Shown here: piece by piece, positions 19,801-26,002 of the stretch
How the letters are laid out: every line of letters starts with the position of its first letter
Numbering within the stretch: position 1 is the stretch's first letter
Assembly: GCA_031261605.1 (NCBI GenBank)
Contig: JAISJI010000060.1
Span: 124,001 to 188,000, forward strand
DNA: 64,000 nt
Direction of reading: 5' to 3'
Source of the DNA: Ignavibacteria bacterium
Lineage (GTDB): Bacteria > Bacteroidota > Ignavibacteria > Kapaibacteriales > UBA2268
The notes under the pieces: generated by a model
What the model was told of the DNA's origin: nothing
The model's input: the letters and a program-made list of their open reading frames with translations, nothing else
Database searches by the model: none
Program-made: the position numbers and the translations under genes

Positions 19801-20350
19801 GAAGGGCGACCAATTAAATAAGAACACAAAGATAGCAATTAAATGGACATCATCAGTTGTAACTAAATTCAACCTTGAATATAGCACAGACGCAGGTGCA
19901 CATTGGACAACAATAGCAGAGAACGTAACAGCTTCAGCAAAACAAACAACTTGGACTACTCCAGACGTTGTAACTACAAATGCAATCATCCGTGCAGTAA
20001 ATGGTTCAAACAGCTGTATTGAATACTTCAGAACTGGCTTGTTTGCAATCGGAAAAACTGATATTGAAGAGCCAATCGCAGAAACTTCATCCGCTATTGC
20101 AAATATCAATCCAAATCCGGCAAGCGATGTTGCAACACTCACATACAATGTAACTGATAACACTAACGTTAGCATATCAATTTACGATGTTCGTGGTAAT
20201 AAAGTTCTTGACATAGTAGCAGGTGAATACACTACCGCAGGTATTCATTCACTTAACTTCAATGTTACCAACTTATCATCCGGCGTATATGTAATTCGTA
20301 TGCAAGCAGGTGCATCATTTGCAGTAAAAGAATTTGTAGTTGTTAAATAA
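13877..20350 (+). CDS. Large multidomain T9SS-exported surface protein (LamG, dockerin-like, cohesin-like, 2157 aa)
   Basis: A secreted modular protein. The N-terminal signal peptide (about 1-32) ends near DMFAQDYQ. Residues about 33-200 resemble a cohesin/carbohydrate-binding beta-sandwich. Two LamG/concanavalin-like domains lie near 441-620 (YFTAGIWINL to VKELEVWNAAL) and 865-1040 (FMEAWIKPY to IKEVRFWRN). A dockerin-like pair is GDVVKDGYINTNDYESIRDS (about 1503-1522) and VDNNYGKV (about 1547). A second cohesin-like domain covers about 1631-1765, followed by three repeated Ig-like units with the phrase LEYSIDNGSNW or a variant. The last 85 residues, from INPNPASD to KEFVVVK, are a type A T9SS sorting domain, so the protein should cross the outer membrane and be anchored or released. 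AAGGA precedes the ATG. It probably partners the giant protein just upstream. Role in binding polysaccharide or other cells is inference. Confidence 0.88.
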   Translation: MNKNSKSHIFVLGRILVLVVAILAFCVDMFAQDYQMTLNPRRLGNQVGVEVWIKTLNPDALPIGDMTIPVSYNMEYLYAAPEGEPNQPSSKTDAVYNNVDMASPYYIIESSAHNINGYGGLRASVATGINEAIASIHAALTSGTGGFVPSTDDRGSFVGELRFYIKNGVQLTDGALAEFAFYNGLLGQMEILDATAAHGNLNSLVEFVVCPAFPIRGITILNPTDYQTVNRYPAAPYESMGNNSTNYGYPIYFERSGLLAPSKTLGVYGTPRYAYQISYSLDNGVSFTESGRVAENRTSNSQMSNPTTAAANYEGQVDYFSEALPYYMTTGSGKIFPADVAYSSQLTDQPDGPGLDSMGYGGVIRVIWKADANFPYRSENAKLKITELEDANANSETALVDRPPYKDSTRHGISENSFVIGRIFFAQLNGECQYFRTEENFSAPSYFTAGIWINLNNDNGAGSNPGVIASSSGSEAPAGSIGGSWLLYLKDGIYPAFRVRAEEGGWLCDIVSSNPIGVYSNVDANGDIVVNSLHSANWTHLAVVVASNAITLYVDGEQVAQYTDPNGATARPYHSRMPIWVGVNPDANFETNVDFLYAGVKELEVWNAALTQTQLRQYVSGVPSPTLASNLGPLTSIPNDPKATLEIYANLQGVNSDLASDRKYQWDKNNLNYFVYCETSKGATSNNDAIKYRPDGSHIKLTSPKCGEGVSNLKGHTYEIRWVSYGIGSSLPAENGEGDIMIQLTRDNGKNWFDAIGTQVDDEPTNGHFALSLDNEEVEAGSAIWEPYNNVTLTSIANDIQGVFDIPNNYVKTVKLRISGTEVRDQSDIYAESDYFIVAPHFAFVNKPSSKLTIDGSQTLNVTTQNAFMEAWIKPYTFPTDGDGKGYYPIITKMNPDATSEEDGLHYALRLLPTGQLQFAIANYDATNGTRDIRTANSDSYFKNVLSEPNEKYYDSLWYHVGVYLNIPTNGTQSYITFFIDGTAQTADSIRIQLGDNLKLETKNTYPTYLGYEPDVNGGESYFDGEIKEVRFWRNNPAGMSDKEFDANYSVRKLYEFIQGAATVRANELTQVGTTNYAQGLIAAYSMDGGSWVNDGADGTIKAYPANTALNLHTFSACGDRLYAASYPFIKLVEPIADQKVGNTDTIRVRWIGFDYNRNDMISFTSGTTAKRSDLGISEGAGGGQTNDFYPAVASMFENSAFANSLSLPTQINPFEFQGTTSKSQYAGLLNMSLANSDVKRDRSYDEQGTVPSTQTNGRLQLFARANINSPDPLEYSNDDGKINTLMSEGPVFSITPASNFTVRLLLEGYHIGGVIGKTAQTGILGTEYESNGLNIRFYQNEAGTPGDFVANSTTLNKASYSKTAMNPANRNKGDFSYANIPFTLTEAVDGQYFVVIDNINYLPIMSAFAATFKYVGDDETTWGVESGWDFTGWNGAEGNVMTSTDDPLTPGNVFTAYMMEVPTADRNSLTGTFTLTPLNFNAGSGSKNIADATAIAAMVAGDVVKDGYINTNDYESIRDSAAMSTLAKYSLRGTGVPANAIDRTMVDNNYGKVSSLRELADITSVLYPTVDEEQSTALTEYLNGRTALEVNAEVERINAEVAAMHKAKIAETLQGGIDYIVTATPYVNGNYVDVPVYIQNIGDIWSMANASFPIEFDPTVVSFAGLVETTPVMFSNNSAAGYLKAFYAPSDVANDPIANTYSIEINFDARSSSNKPGLTVPSTKTYLGTLRFNLLRNDESIFFNWSQWAAVLSVDGRELTPDGTFEDIKPIIVEKAVILVAPNGGEVFTAGTGTNIVWKSPIVSRNVNLEYSIDNGSNWTVITTTGPIQVTLCDYIWSTPYVSTNQALVRIVDATSREVLARSAKVFSITMAPTEIVRPAAVDPTYIAGTKDVIKWHCSQDITVYFEYSENGINGWTKITDIVNAQLGETPWTVKASNTCGAVIRMVNSKTGEVLATSEPFRVASGSVTLTSPKKGDQLNKNTKIAIKWTSSVVTKFNLEYSTDAGAHWTTIAENVTASAKQTTWTTPDVVTTNAIIRAVNGSNSCIEYFRTGLFAIGKTDIEEPIAETSSAIANINPNPASDVATLTYNVTDNTNVSISIYDVRGNKVLDIVAGEYTTAGIHSLNFNVTNLSSGVYVIRMQAGASFAVKEFVVVK

Positions 20351-20390
20351 TCTCTGATTAGATAGCAAATACGGCTCTTAAAACCAAACA

Positions 20391-20428
20391 AAACAGGCAG
20401 TTCTTAATTGGGCTGCCTGTTTTTTTTG
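20391..20428 (+). terminator. Intrinsic terminator of the giant surface gene pair
   Basis: Arms AACAGGCAG and CTGCCTGTT around a 12-base loop, followed by eight T's. A textbook Rho-independent terminator 40 bases after the stop at 20350. Confidence 0.92.
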
Positions 20429-20754
20429 TTTAGTCCAGAAAGTATAGTTTATATAATTCGTCATTACGTGCTTAATCAGCAATTTCCGAAATATCTATCT
20501 GAAATGTGATTTATCTGATTGACCTGATTTGCTTGATTGAAAAGAATAACATTGATTTGTATATATGTGCTTATAATTCAGATGGTTACGATACTTTGCT
20601 TTACTATTGTGATTGCAATGACGGCATCGGCGGTGGTAGCGGACGGCGGTTCGTGTTGTTAATGGCGATATGATATTTCTACTATAACAGAAAGTCCGTA
20701 TCTAAATGCTATAAATTTATGAAGCAGTAAGGAATTGCTACTACACAATGCTAC
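20429..20754. other. Gene-poor spacer with one GC-rich patch
   Basis: No convincing gene. The stretch is AT-rich apart from about 20615-20655, which is markedly GC-rich. A 26-codon frame (20582-20662) runs through that patch and is discussed as a finding. Otherwise nothing recognisable. Confidence 0.5.
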
Positions 20755-20787
20755 AAAAAAAAAGGATTCACTCGGAATCCTTTTTTT
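20755..20787 (-). terminator. Intrinsic terminator of the GT2/LptE/MBL gene group
   Basis: Short hairpin GGATTC-actcg-GAATCC flanked by A-run and T-run. On the minus strand it follows the glycosyltransferase stop at 20809 by about 20 bases. The symmetrical flanks would also stop plus-strand readthrough. Confidence 0.88.
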
Positions 20788-20808
20788 ATGGAATATCAAT
20801 GCTTTGCG

Positions 20809-22284
20809 TTATATAAGTTTTGCTTCTCTTCGCATCTTAAAAGCATTTTTTAATGATAAAATGCCGATTGAACCAAAACCCGCAAGAAACATAATTTGGA
20901 ATGGTATTGCTGCGATTTCCAAATAATAAATGGATAAGCCAATGCCAAATAAGAAGTAAAGCGCAAATAACAACTCAACAACTACAACGGATGATACCTT
21001 GAGTTTAGAAAAATATTTTTTTGTGGTAGCGGTTGCTGGAGCACTTCCTGTTTTTGGAGTTCTAACGAATGCAGATTTTTTTCCAATAAACGCTTCAAAT
21101 ATCGCTTTTGAATTATTAACAGCCATTCCCATACTACCTGCCATAAATACAGGGAAGAGTAGCAAACGCTTACGCCAATCAGCGTGTATCGTCTTTTGCC
21201 CGTAAGTGTAGAAAATAAAGGTGGCTATGGTAGCGAATACAAAAATAGACATCAAGGAATAGAATGTGTCTACGCCAGAATAGTGGTTTTTGATAAACAC
21301 AACGGGAATGTTGAGCAATGCTGTAAGTATGATGAATGGGAAAACAATATTGCTGGTGAGATGTGCAAAGCTTTCCAATTTTTGACCAAGCGTAAGTTTT
21401 TTGCGTTCTTTGAATATGCGTGGAATTAGTTTTATGGCTGTTTCAACAGCACCCTTGGTCCAGCGGAATTGTTGTATTTTTAGCGAATTGATGTCTTGTG
21501 GGAGTTCGGCAGGAGAGGTTATTTCGTTTAAGTATATGAATTTCCATCCTTTAAGTTGGGCTCGGTAGCTCAAATCTAAATCTTCGGTTAAGGTATCTGC
21601 TTGCCAATTACCGGCATCTATTATGGTTGCCTTTCGCCAAATACCAGCAGTGCCATTGAAACTAAAGAAGAAGTCGGCATTGCTGCGAGTTTGCTGTTCT
21701 ACGCAGAAGTGAGCATCAAGAGCGAGTGCTTGTGCTTTAGTAATCATTGAATAATCTTCGTTTAGATGTTCCCAGCGAGTTTGCACAAGTCCAATATTTG
21801 GATTTTGGAAGTAAGGAACTGTTTCTTCGAGGAAGTCCTCATTTGGAACGAAATCGGCATCAAAAATAGCAACAAATTCACCTTCTGCAACCTCTAATCC
21901 GGCTTTAAGAGCGCCTGCTTTGTATCCGGAGCGGTCTATTCGGTGAATGTATTTGATGTTGTAACCTTTGGCTTTGTATTCATCAACTACTTTGTTGGCT
22001 AATGTTATTGTGTCATCGGTAGAGTCGTCAAGGACTTGGATTTCCAATTTGTCTATTGGATATTTTATTTTGCAGACGGCACGTATTAGTCGTTCAACCA
22101 CGCTATATTCATTGAACATAGGCAACTGGATGGTTACCATAGGCACGTCTGTTTGCATCTCTGGCTTTTCGCGTCTATTTTTGAGCGTTTTTCTGTAAAA
22201 ATATACTAGTATTAGTCCGTGAATACCGAAACTAAAGAGTATACAAAGTGAGAGAAAATATATAACAAGTATAATTATTTCCAT
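20809..22284 (-). CDS. Membrane-bound processive glycosyltransferase, family 2 (cellulose synthase-like)
   Basis: A 491-aa membrane glycosyltransferase that should polymerise or transfer sugar from a nucleotide sugar at the inner membrane. It has one N-terminal span (about 3-25), a GT-A catalytic domain with LDDSTDDT, the DADF (DxD) motif, the TED acceptor motif (TEDLDLSYR) and QQFRW, the Q-x-x-R-W signature of processive beta-glycosyltransferases, then about four C-terminal spans. The plan resembles glucomannan/cellulose synthase-like family 2 enzymes found in many Bacteroidota. AGGAG lies upstream of the start. It follows an LptE-like lipoprotein by 103 bases on the same strand, consistent with an envelope-polysaccharide role. 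Product not determinable. No PilZ domain is present. Confidence 0.92.
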   Translation of the reverse strand: MEIIILVIYFLSLCILFSFGIHGLILVYFYRKTLKNRREKPEMQTDVPMVTIQLPMFNEYSVVERLIRAVCKIKYPIDKLEIQVLDDSTDDTITLANKVVDEYKAKGYNIKYIHRIDRSGYKAGALKAGLEVAEGEFVAIFDADFVPNEDFLEETVPYFQNPNIGLVQTRWEHLNEDYSMITKAQALALDAHFCVEQQTRSNADFFFSFNGTAGIWRKATIIDAGNWQADTLTEDLDLSYRAQLKGWKFIYLNEITSPAELPQDINSLKIQQFRWTKGAVETAIKLIPRIFKERKKLTLGQKLESFAHLTSNIVFPFIILTALLNIPVVFIKNHYSGVDTFYSLMSIFVFATIATFIFYTYGQKTIHADWRKRLLLFPVFMAGSMGMAVNNSKAIFEAFIGKKSAFVRTPKTGSAPATATTKKYFSKLKVSSVVVVELLFALYFLFGIGLSIYYLEIAAIPFQIMFLAGFGSIGILSLKNAFKMRREAKLI

Positions 22285-22387
22285 TTTCTATAGGAAACTC
22301 CTAAATAATGAATAATGATTAGTGAGTGAATAATATTTATTTTCAATTAAATATTGTTGTAAAATTATTTTTTTAATAAGTTAGCAT

Positions 22388-22900
22388 TTACCAACCCGAC
22401 ACCACTGCGAGCATAATATCTTCGGCTGTTTGCTTCAATATTACTTGTATGGTCTCATCTCTAGCAGCCATAGCATTTTGCACATCAAACAAGCCGTAGT
22501 TGGAGAATGTTTTCTTCCATATCTGCTTCTTATTTACGTTATCATAGTATTCGGCTGAGCAATTTACTGTGATGCGTTTTTCTGTTTCTAACTCTGCTTG
22601 TCCTACGCTATTGGTCGCTTCGCTTATTGATGTAATAGATATTGTAATTTTGGCATCGCCAATATCATCAGACAACTCAAAGGAATTATCTCGCCGAAAG
22701 TTATTTACTACTTCTGTTTCTAAATCCACTTTATATTGTGGATTACCGAAACCACTTTGGTCTGTTACCGACATTATCTGCAGAGTATGCAGATGCTCGG
22801 GTATTGAACCGCCAGTAAAACTATAACAGCCGGTTAGCAGTTCTGCTATTAATAATGAAAAACAAAGTAGATATGATATTTTTCTATACATCTCTATCAT
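22388..22900 (-). CDS. LptE-like outer-membrane lipoprotein
   Basis: A 170-aa lipoprotein with a signal peptide ending in the lipobox LLTGC and the Bacteroidota LptE-like start CYSFTGGSIPEHLHTL. LptE plugs the LptD barrel and helps place lipopolysaccharide in the outer membrane. The remainder fits the small alpha/beta fold: a VVNNFRRDNSFELSD segment, then ITISITSI and KRITVNCSAEYYD strands. The ATG at 22900 overlaps the stop of the MBL gene by four bases (ATGA), so the two are translationally coupled; a second in-frame ATG at 22888 would also give a complete signal peptide. The gmhA gene elsewhere in the window supports an LPS-bearing cell. Assigned by motif and length; no lptD is nearby. Confidence 0.75.
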   Translation of the reverse strand: MIEMYRKISYLLCFSLLIAELLTGCYSFTGGSIPEHLHTLQIMSVTDQSGFGNPQYKVDLETEVVNNFRRDNSFELSDDIGDAKITISITSISEATNSVGQAELETEKRITVNCSAEYYDNVNKKQIWKKTFSNYGLFDVQNAMAARDETIQVILKQTAEDIMLAVVSGW

Positions 22901-23520
22901 CTAAAAAACGGATTATTTTGGCGTTCAAATCCTATGGTGGTAGTTTCATTATGACCAGCCAATACTTTATAATTATCAGGTAGAGTCAGCAACTTGGTCT
23001 TAATAGAATTAATAAGTGTGCCGAAGTCGCTACCCTCAAAATCAGTTCTTCCAATACTTAGATAGAACAAGGTATCGCCGACAAAAACAGTATTTGCATT
23101 TCTTTCTAAATAGCATACACCACCGGGGGAATGTCCTGGTGTATGTAGAACCTCAAAGGACATATCGCCGCATTCTATAATTTCGCCACCGGCAAGCAAT
23201 ACATCTGGAGTAACAGGTTCGAACTGCACCACGCTACCACCGAGTTCCATCTCTGGAATGCTTAATCTGAAAGCGTCATCTTTATGGACGTATATTTTTG
23301 CGTTTGTCTCGCGTTTTAGTTCTGCAAGCCCGCCGATATGGTCCCAATGTGTATGCGTAATAAAAATGTGAGTAAGGTTTAAACCATTTTTTTCTAAGTG
23401 TGGTCGTATAGCATCATAGCAGTCAAAGGGAGCGTCTACCAATGCGCAGGTCTTATTTTTGTCAAATACTAGATAAGTATTATTTTCTATTGGACCGCTC
23501 GTAAGACGAATTACATTCAT
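22897..23520 (-). CDS. MBL-fold metallo-hydrolase (glyoxalase II-like)
   Basis: A 207-aa soluble metallo-beta-lactamase-fold hydrolase of the GloB/YcbL type. The zinc ligands are visible: THTHWDH (HxHxDH) near residue 56, the histidine of LHTPGHSPGG near 128, the aspartate of FVGDTLF near 149 and the histidine of LAGHNETT near 191. Such proteins commonly cleave thioesters such as lactoylglutathione, but at about 200 aa the family also includes enzymes of unknown substrate, so no specific reaction is claimed. GGAG precedes the ATG, and a perfect -7-like box lies 30 bases upstream. It is the first gene of a likely MBL-lptE-GT2 transcript. Confidence 0.9.
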   Translation of the reverse strand: MNVIRLTSGPIENNTYLVFDKNKTCALVDAPFDCYDAIRPHLEKNGLNLTHIFITHTHWDHIGGLAELKRETNAKIYVHKDDAFRLSIPEMELGGSVVQFEPVTPDVLLAGGEIIECGDMSFEVLHTPGHSPGGVCYLERNANTVFVGDTLFYLSIGRTDFEGSDFGTLINSIKTKLLTLPDNYKVLAGHNETTTIGFERQNNPFFR

Positions 23521-23549
23521 TTTTACTCCATTCTAATAAAATACAAACA

Positions 23550-23557
23550 CAAATATA
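23550..23557 (-). promoter_or_regulatory. -7 promoter-like box TATATTTG
   Basis: An exact TAnnTTTG match on the minus strand, 30 bases upstream of the MBL hydrolase start, giving a leader of about 23 bases. Confidence 0.55.
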
Positions 23558-23645
23558 TAAAAAGAATATTAAATAATTATCAAAAATATTTTTTCTATAA
23601 TCATTTAATGTAAAAAGTTTTCCACACTACAAATATTTATCCCCA

Positions 23646-23673
23646 AAGAAAAAGCCCATATCTAATATGGACT
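23646..23673 (-). terminator. Intrinsic terminator of tRNA-Leu
   Basis: On the minus strand, AGTCCATAT-tag-ATATGGGCT followed by TTTTTC, 68 bases downstream of the tRNA. One G-T pair in the stem. Confidence 0.8.
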
Positions 23674-23740
23674 TTGAAGTATGATAAATTGTATGTAGTG
23701 CAAAGTATGAAAGATTTTGTAAGAATAAAAATTAATTTAG

Positions 23741-23823
23741 TGCGGAAAGGGGGACTTGAACCCCCACGCCCATAAGGCGCCACCCCCTCAAGATGGTGCG
23801 TCTGCCAATTTCGCCATTCCCGC
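23741..23823 (-). tRNA. tRNA-Leu (anticodon GAG)
   Basis: An 83-nt class II tRNA. Acceptor GCGGGAA pairs with TTTCCGC (one G-T pair), with discriminator A. The anticodon stem is CCATC/GGTGG with loop TTGAGGG, so the anticodon is GAG, decoding CTC and CTT. A long variable arm (CGCC...GGCG) and a T arm GGGGG-TTCAAGT-CCCCC are present. The 3' CCA is not encoded. It lies alone between scpB and the MBL gene with its own terminator. Confidence 0.96.
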
Positions 23824-23913
23824 TAACAATTTGCAGCTAATTTTCAGTGTATAACACACGCATACCATTTTACGCATCGTTATAACTTACAAAACTAATA
23901 TATTTTTTTGAAA

Positions 23914-24690
23914 CTACAAAATATTTTCAATATTATTTCCATCTTCTATTTGAACATCATCTTCGTTGTTTTCTGTATCATCATCGGCAACGATGGTAAT
24001 TAAGTCGGAATGTCCTAATTTATCTATATCTTCTTGCGATACTTCTAACACGAGTTCGGTCTTTGATTCTTCGTCTTCACGCAACTTTTCTTCTGCTATT
24101 TCGTCTATCTCGCGCAATTTTGGTAAATCGTCAAGGGCGTTTAGTCCGAATGTCCGTAGGAAGTCCGTAGTGGTTGAATAAAGTAACGGTCTACCAAGTG
24201 TATCCTTGCGTCCGGCTATTTGCACCAATCCTTTGTCTATCAGAGCATTTACAACTTCGCTGGAACTAAGCACTCCACGTATTCTATCAATCTCTTGCTT
24301 GGTTGTCGGTTGCTTGTAAGCAATAATAGCAAGGGTTTCCAATTGTGCATTAGAGAAGTTTTTATTGATTTTGGATTTATACATACGCAGGACTTGCTCG
24401 CCATACTGCGGTATAGTAGCGAATTGGTAGCAGCCAGAGTAATGAACGATGCGATAGGGACGATTAGAATTATCTAAGTCCTCATTAATCTCCTCTATCA
24501 ATTTTACTATATCATCTATCGTTATCTCTGCTGTATCGTTATCGGCAGTTGCGTCATTGTATAATGCTAATTTCAGTATATTTTCTGCTGATAGATTATC
24601 ATCTGTAGTTGATGCGAAAATCAATGCTTCTATGATTGCACGCTGTTCTGTTCTATCGAGAGATAAAAATAATGGGGTGTTGGTTTTCAT
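23914..24690 (-). CDS. scpB: Segregation and condensation protein B
   Basis: ScpB, the winged-helix kleisin-associated subunit of the bacterial SMC condensin, which acts on the nucleoid in chromosome segregation. The protein is 258 aa. Characteristic stretches are the N-terminal RAIIEALIFAS helix, the central LETLAIIAYKQPTTKQEIDR core with IRGV following, and the second winged helix with KGLVQIAGRKDTLGRPLLYS and FLRTFGL. The C-terminal 50 residues are strongly acidic and probably disordered, as in many ScpB proteins. No scpA is in the window. The start has no Shine-Dalgarno sequence; it faces the 24733 gene divergently across 42 bases, so both promoters share that gap. Confidence 0.95.
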   Translation of the reverse strand: MKTNTPLFLSLDRTEQRAIIEALIFASTTDDNLSAENILKLALYNDATADNDTAEITIDDIVKLIEEINEDLDNSNRPYRIVHYSGCYQFATIPQYGEQVLRMYKSKINKNFSNAQLETLAIIAYKQPTTKQEIDRIRGVLSSSEVVNALIDKGLVQIAGRKDTLGRPLLYSTTTDFLRTFGLNALDDLPKLREIDEIAEEKLREDEESKTELVLEVSQEDIDKLGHSDLITIVADDDTENNEDDVQIEDGNNIENIL

Positions 24691-24719
24691 TTAATATTAT
24701 TTTATTGAATACTTTTTCT

Positions 24720-24726
24720 TATATTG
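24720..24726 (+). promoter_or_regulatory. -7 promoter-like box TATATTG next to a start codon
   Basis: Only six bases separate it from the ATG at 24733, so the transcript would begin at or very near the start codon (leaderless). No Shine-Dalgarno sequence is present. Confidence 0.4.
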
Positions 24727-24732
24727 AACTTT

Positions 24733-25992
24733 ATGAAAGCAAATATAACAATAATTAGCCAATTTTTACTTATAGCATCTGTCATATTTCTATTCTATCC
24801 GACATCAAATAACGCAAATGTTAATAATTATGCTTTGCTACTTGATGGAATGGATACATTGAAATACTATGGAATGGATACTACAGGACATTGGTGGGCT
24901 ATCACAAAGCCATTCGGAAAATACCGCTTGTATATAGATGGGATTGAGGGCGAAGTATGCGATGATATAACTTATCCTGTTATCTCACCCGATGCTCGCC
25001 AATGGTCATACTATGGCTACTACAATAGCGTAATCCATTTTATTGCGAATGAAGGCGACTCCATTGCTAATTATGAATTGGATGCTACTGATTTCGGCGA
25101 AAATGTATATTCCCCCACTGGTGAATACTTAGCGTATTCATATTTCCAAAGTGGAACAGAAGTTATTGTGCTACCTAACCGCACAATTAAAGTGACAAAT
25201 AGATATGGAAAATTATTCATTGATAACTCCGGCACCTCCTATACCATTATGGGCAAGCACTATAATAGTTATGTGATAAATATCAACGGCAAAGAATCCA
25301 CAACATTTGACAGCATCATCCCAATCGGCTATTGGCACAACCGCGATTTCATATATGCCGGCTTCAATGGTAGCAGTTGGGACATATATCAAGGGGAGAA
25401 GCAAATAGGCACATCATATAGTCAGGTATTAGATGCGATAGTCAATAAAGCTGGAACAATTCTCGCAATGCTGGTGCGACTAAACACCGGCAGATGTATG
25501 TGTATTGTTGTTGGGGCGGATTACTATGACCCAATTTATGGAAAGACATACGACAATGTATGGGGCTTGGCATTGCATCCAACAGAGATGATTTACGGAT
25601 ATGGTGCAACAGAGCATAGCCGAACCTTTGTTGTGCAGAGCGCTACGGAGTATAACGCAAATGGAGAAATAGGCAGACCATTCTATTCTTACAATGGAGA
25701 TGAATTGATATTTACAGCGATGGGGGAGTTTGGTCCTTATATCAATGTAAATGGAAAAAAGACGGATATAAGAATTTCGCTATACCAAGACGATATTATC
25801 GCAAAGAAGCCCGGCGAAGAAACCATAGCGCTACCAACGGAACTCACGCTCTTAATATACAATTATGCTAAGAATGAATCTTATCCTCATATCTTATGCG
25901 ATGCCGTGAGCAATGTTATCTACAACGCACATAGCAATAGATACGAAGCATTGGGAGTTATTAACAATAGGTTGTATATGCTGTGGGAATGA
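24733..25992 (+). CDS. Exported protein of unknown function, beta-propeller-like
   Basis: A 419-aa protein I do not recognise. An N-terminal hydrophobic signal segment (about residues 5-24, ending near FYPTSNNA) indicates export. The rest is a series of short Tyr/Trp-rich beta phrases, such as YPVISPDARQWSYYGYY, YSPTGEYLAYSYF, NRDFIYAGFNG, HPTEMIYGYG and YNGDELIFTAMG. These look like the SPDG-x-x-Y/W strands of TolB/WD40-type propellers, so a six- or seven-bladed propeller is plausible. An alternative TTG start lies nine bases upstream, but it overlaps the promoter-like box. It converges with the rsmB-like gene across 10 bases. No sorting domain is visible, so the location is probably periplasmic. 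Confidence 0.75.
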   Translation: MKANITIISQFLLIASVIFLFYPTSNNANVNNYALLLDGMDTLKYYGMDTTGHWWAITKPFGKYRLYIDGIEGEVCDDITYPVISPDARQWSYYGYYNSVIHFIANEGDSIANYELDATDFGENVYSPTGEYLAYSYFQSGTEVIVLPNRTIKVTNRYGKLFIDNSGTSYTIMGKHYNSYVININGKESTTFDSIIPIGYWHNRDFIYAGFNGSSWDIYQGEKQIGTSYSQVLDAIVNKAGTILAMLVRLNTGRCMCIVVGADYYDPIYGKTYDNVWGLALHPTEMIYGYGATEHSRTFVVQSATEYNANGEIGRPFYSYNGDELIFTAMGEFGPYINVNGKKTDIRISLYQDDIIAKKPGEETIALPTELTLLIYNYAKNESYPHILCDAVSNVIYNAHSNRYEALGVINNRLYMLWE

Positions 25993-26002
25993 TGTTTCGC
26001 TA

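Noticed and set aside
23618-23645. Two DnaA-box-like 9-mers (TTTTCCACA and TTATCCCCA) in the gap before the MBL gene, hinting at a replication origin
   Set aside because: Each has one mismatch to the consensus, only two are present, and no dnaA, dnaN or other origin-linked gene is nearby.
23741-23823. tRNA-Leu as an integration site for a mobile element
   Set aside because: No integrase and no partial repeat of the tRNA 3' end was noticed on either side; flanking genes are core.
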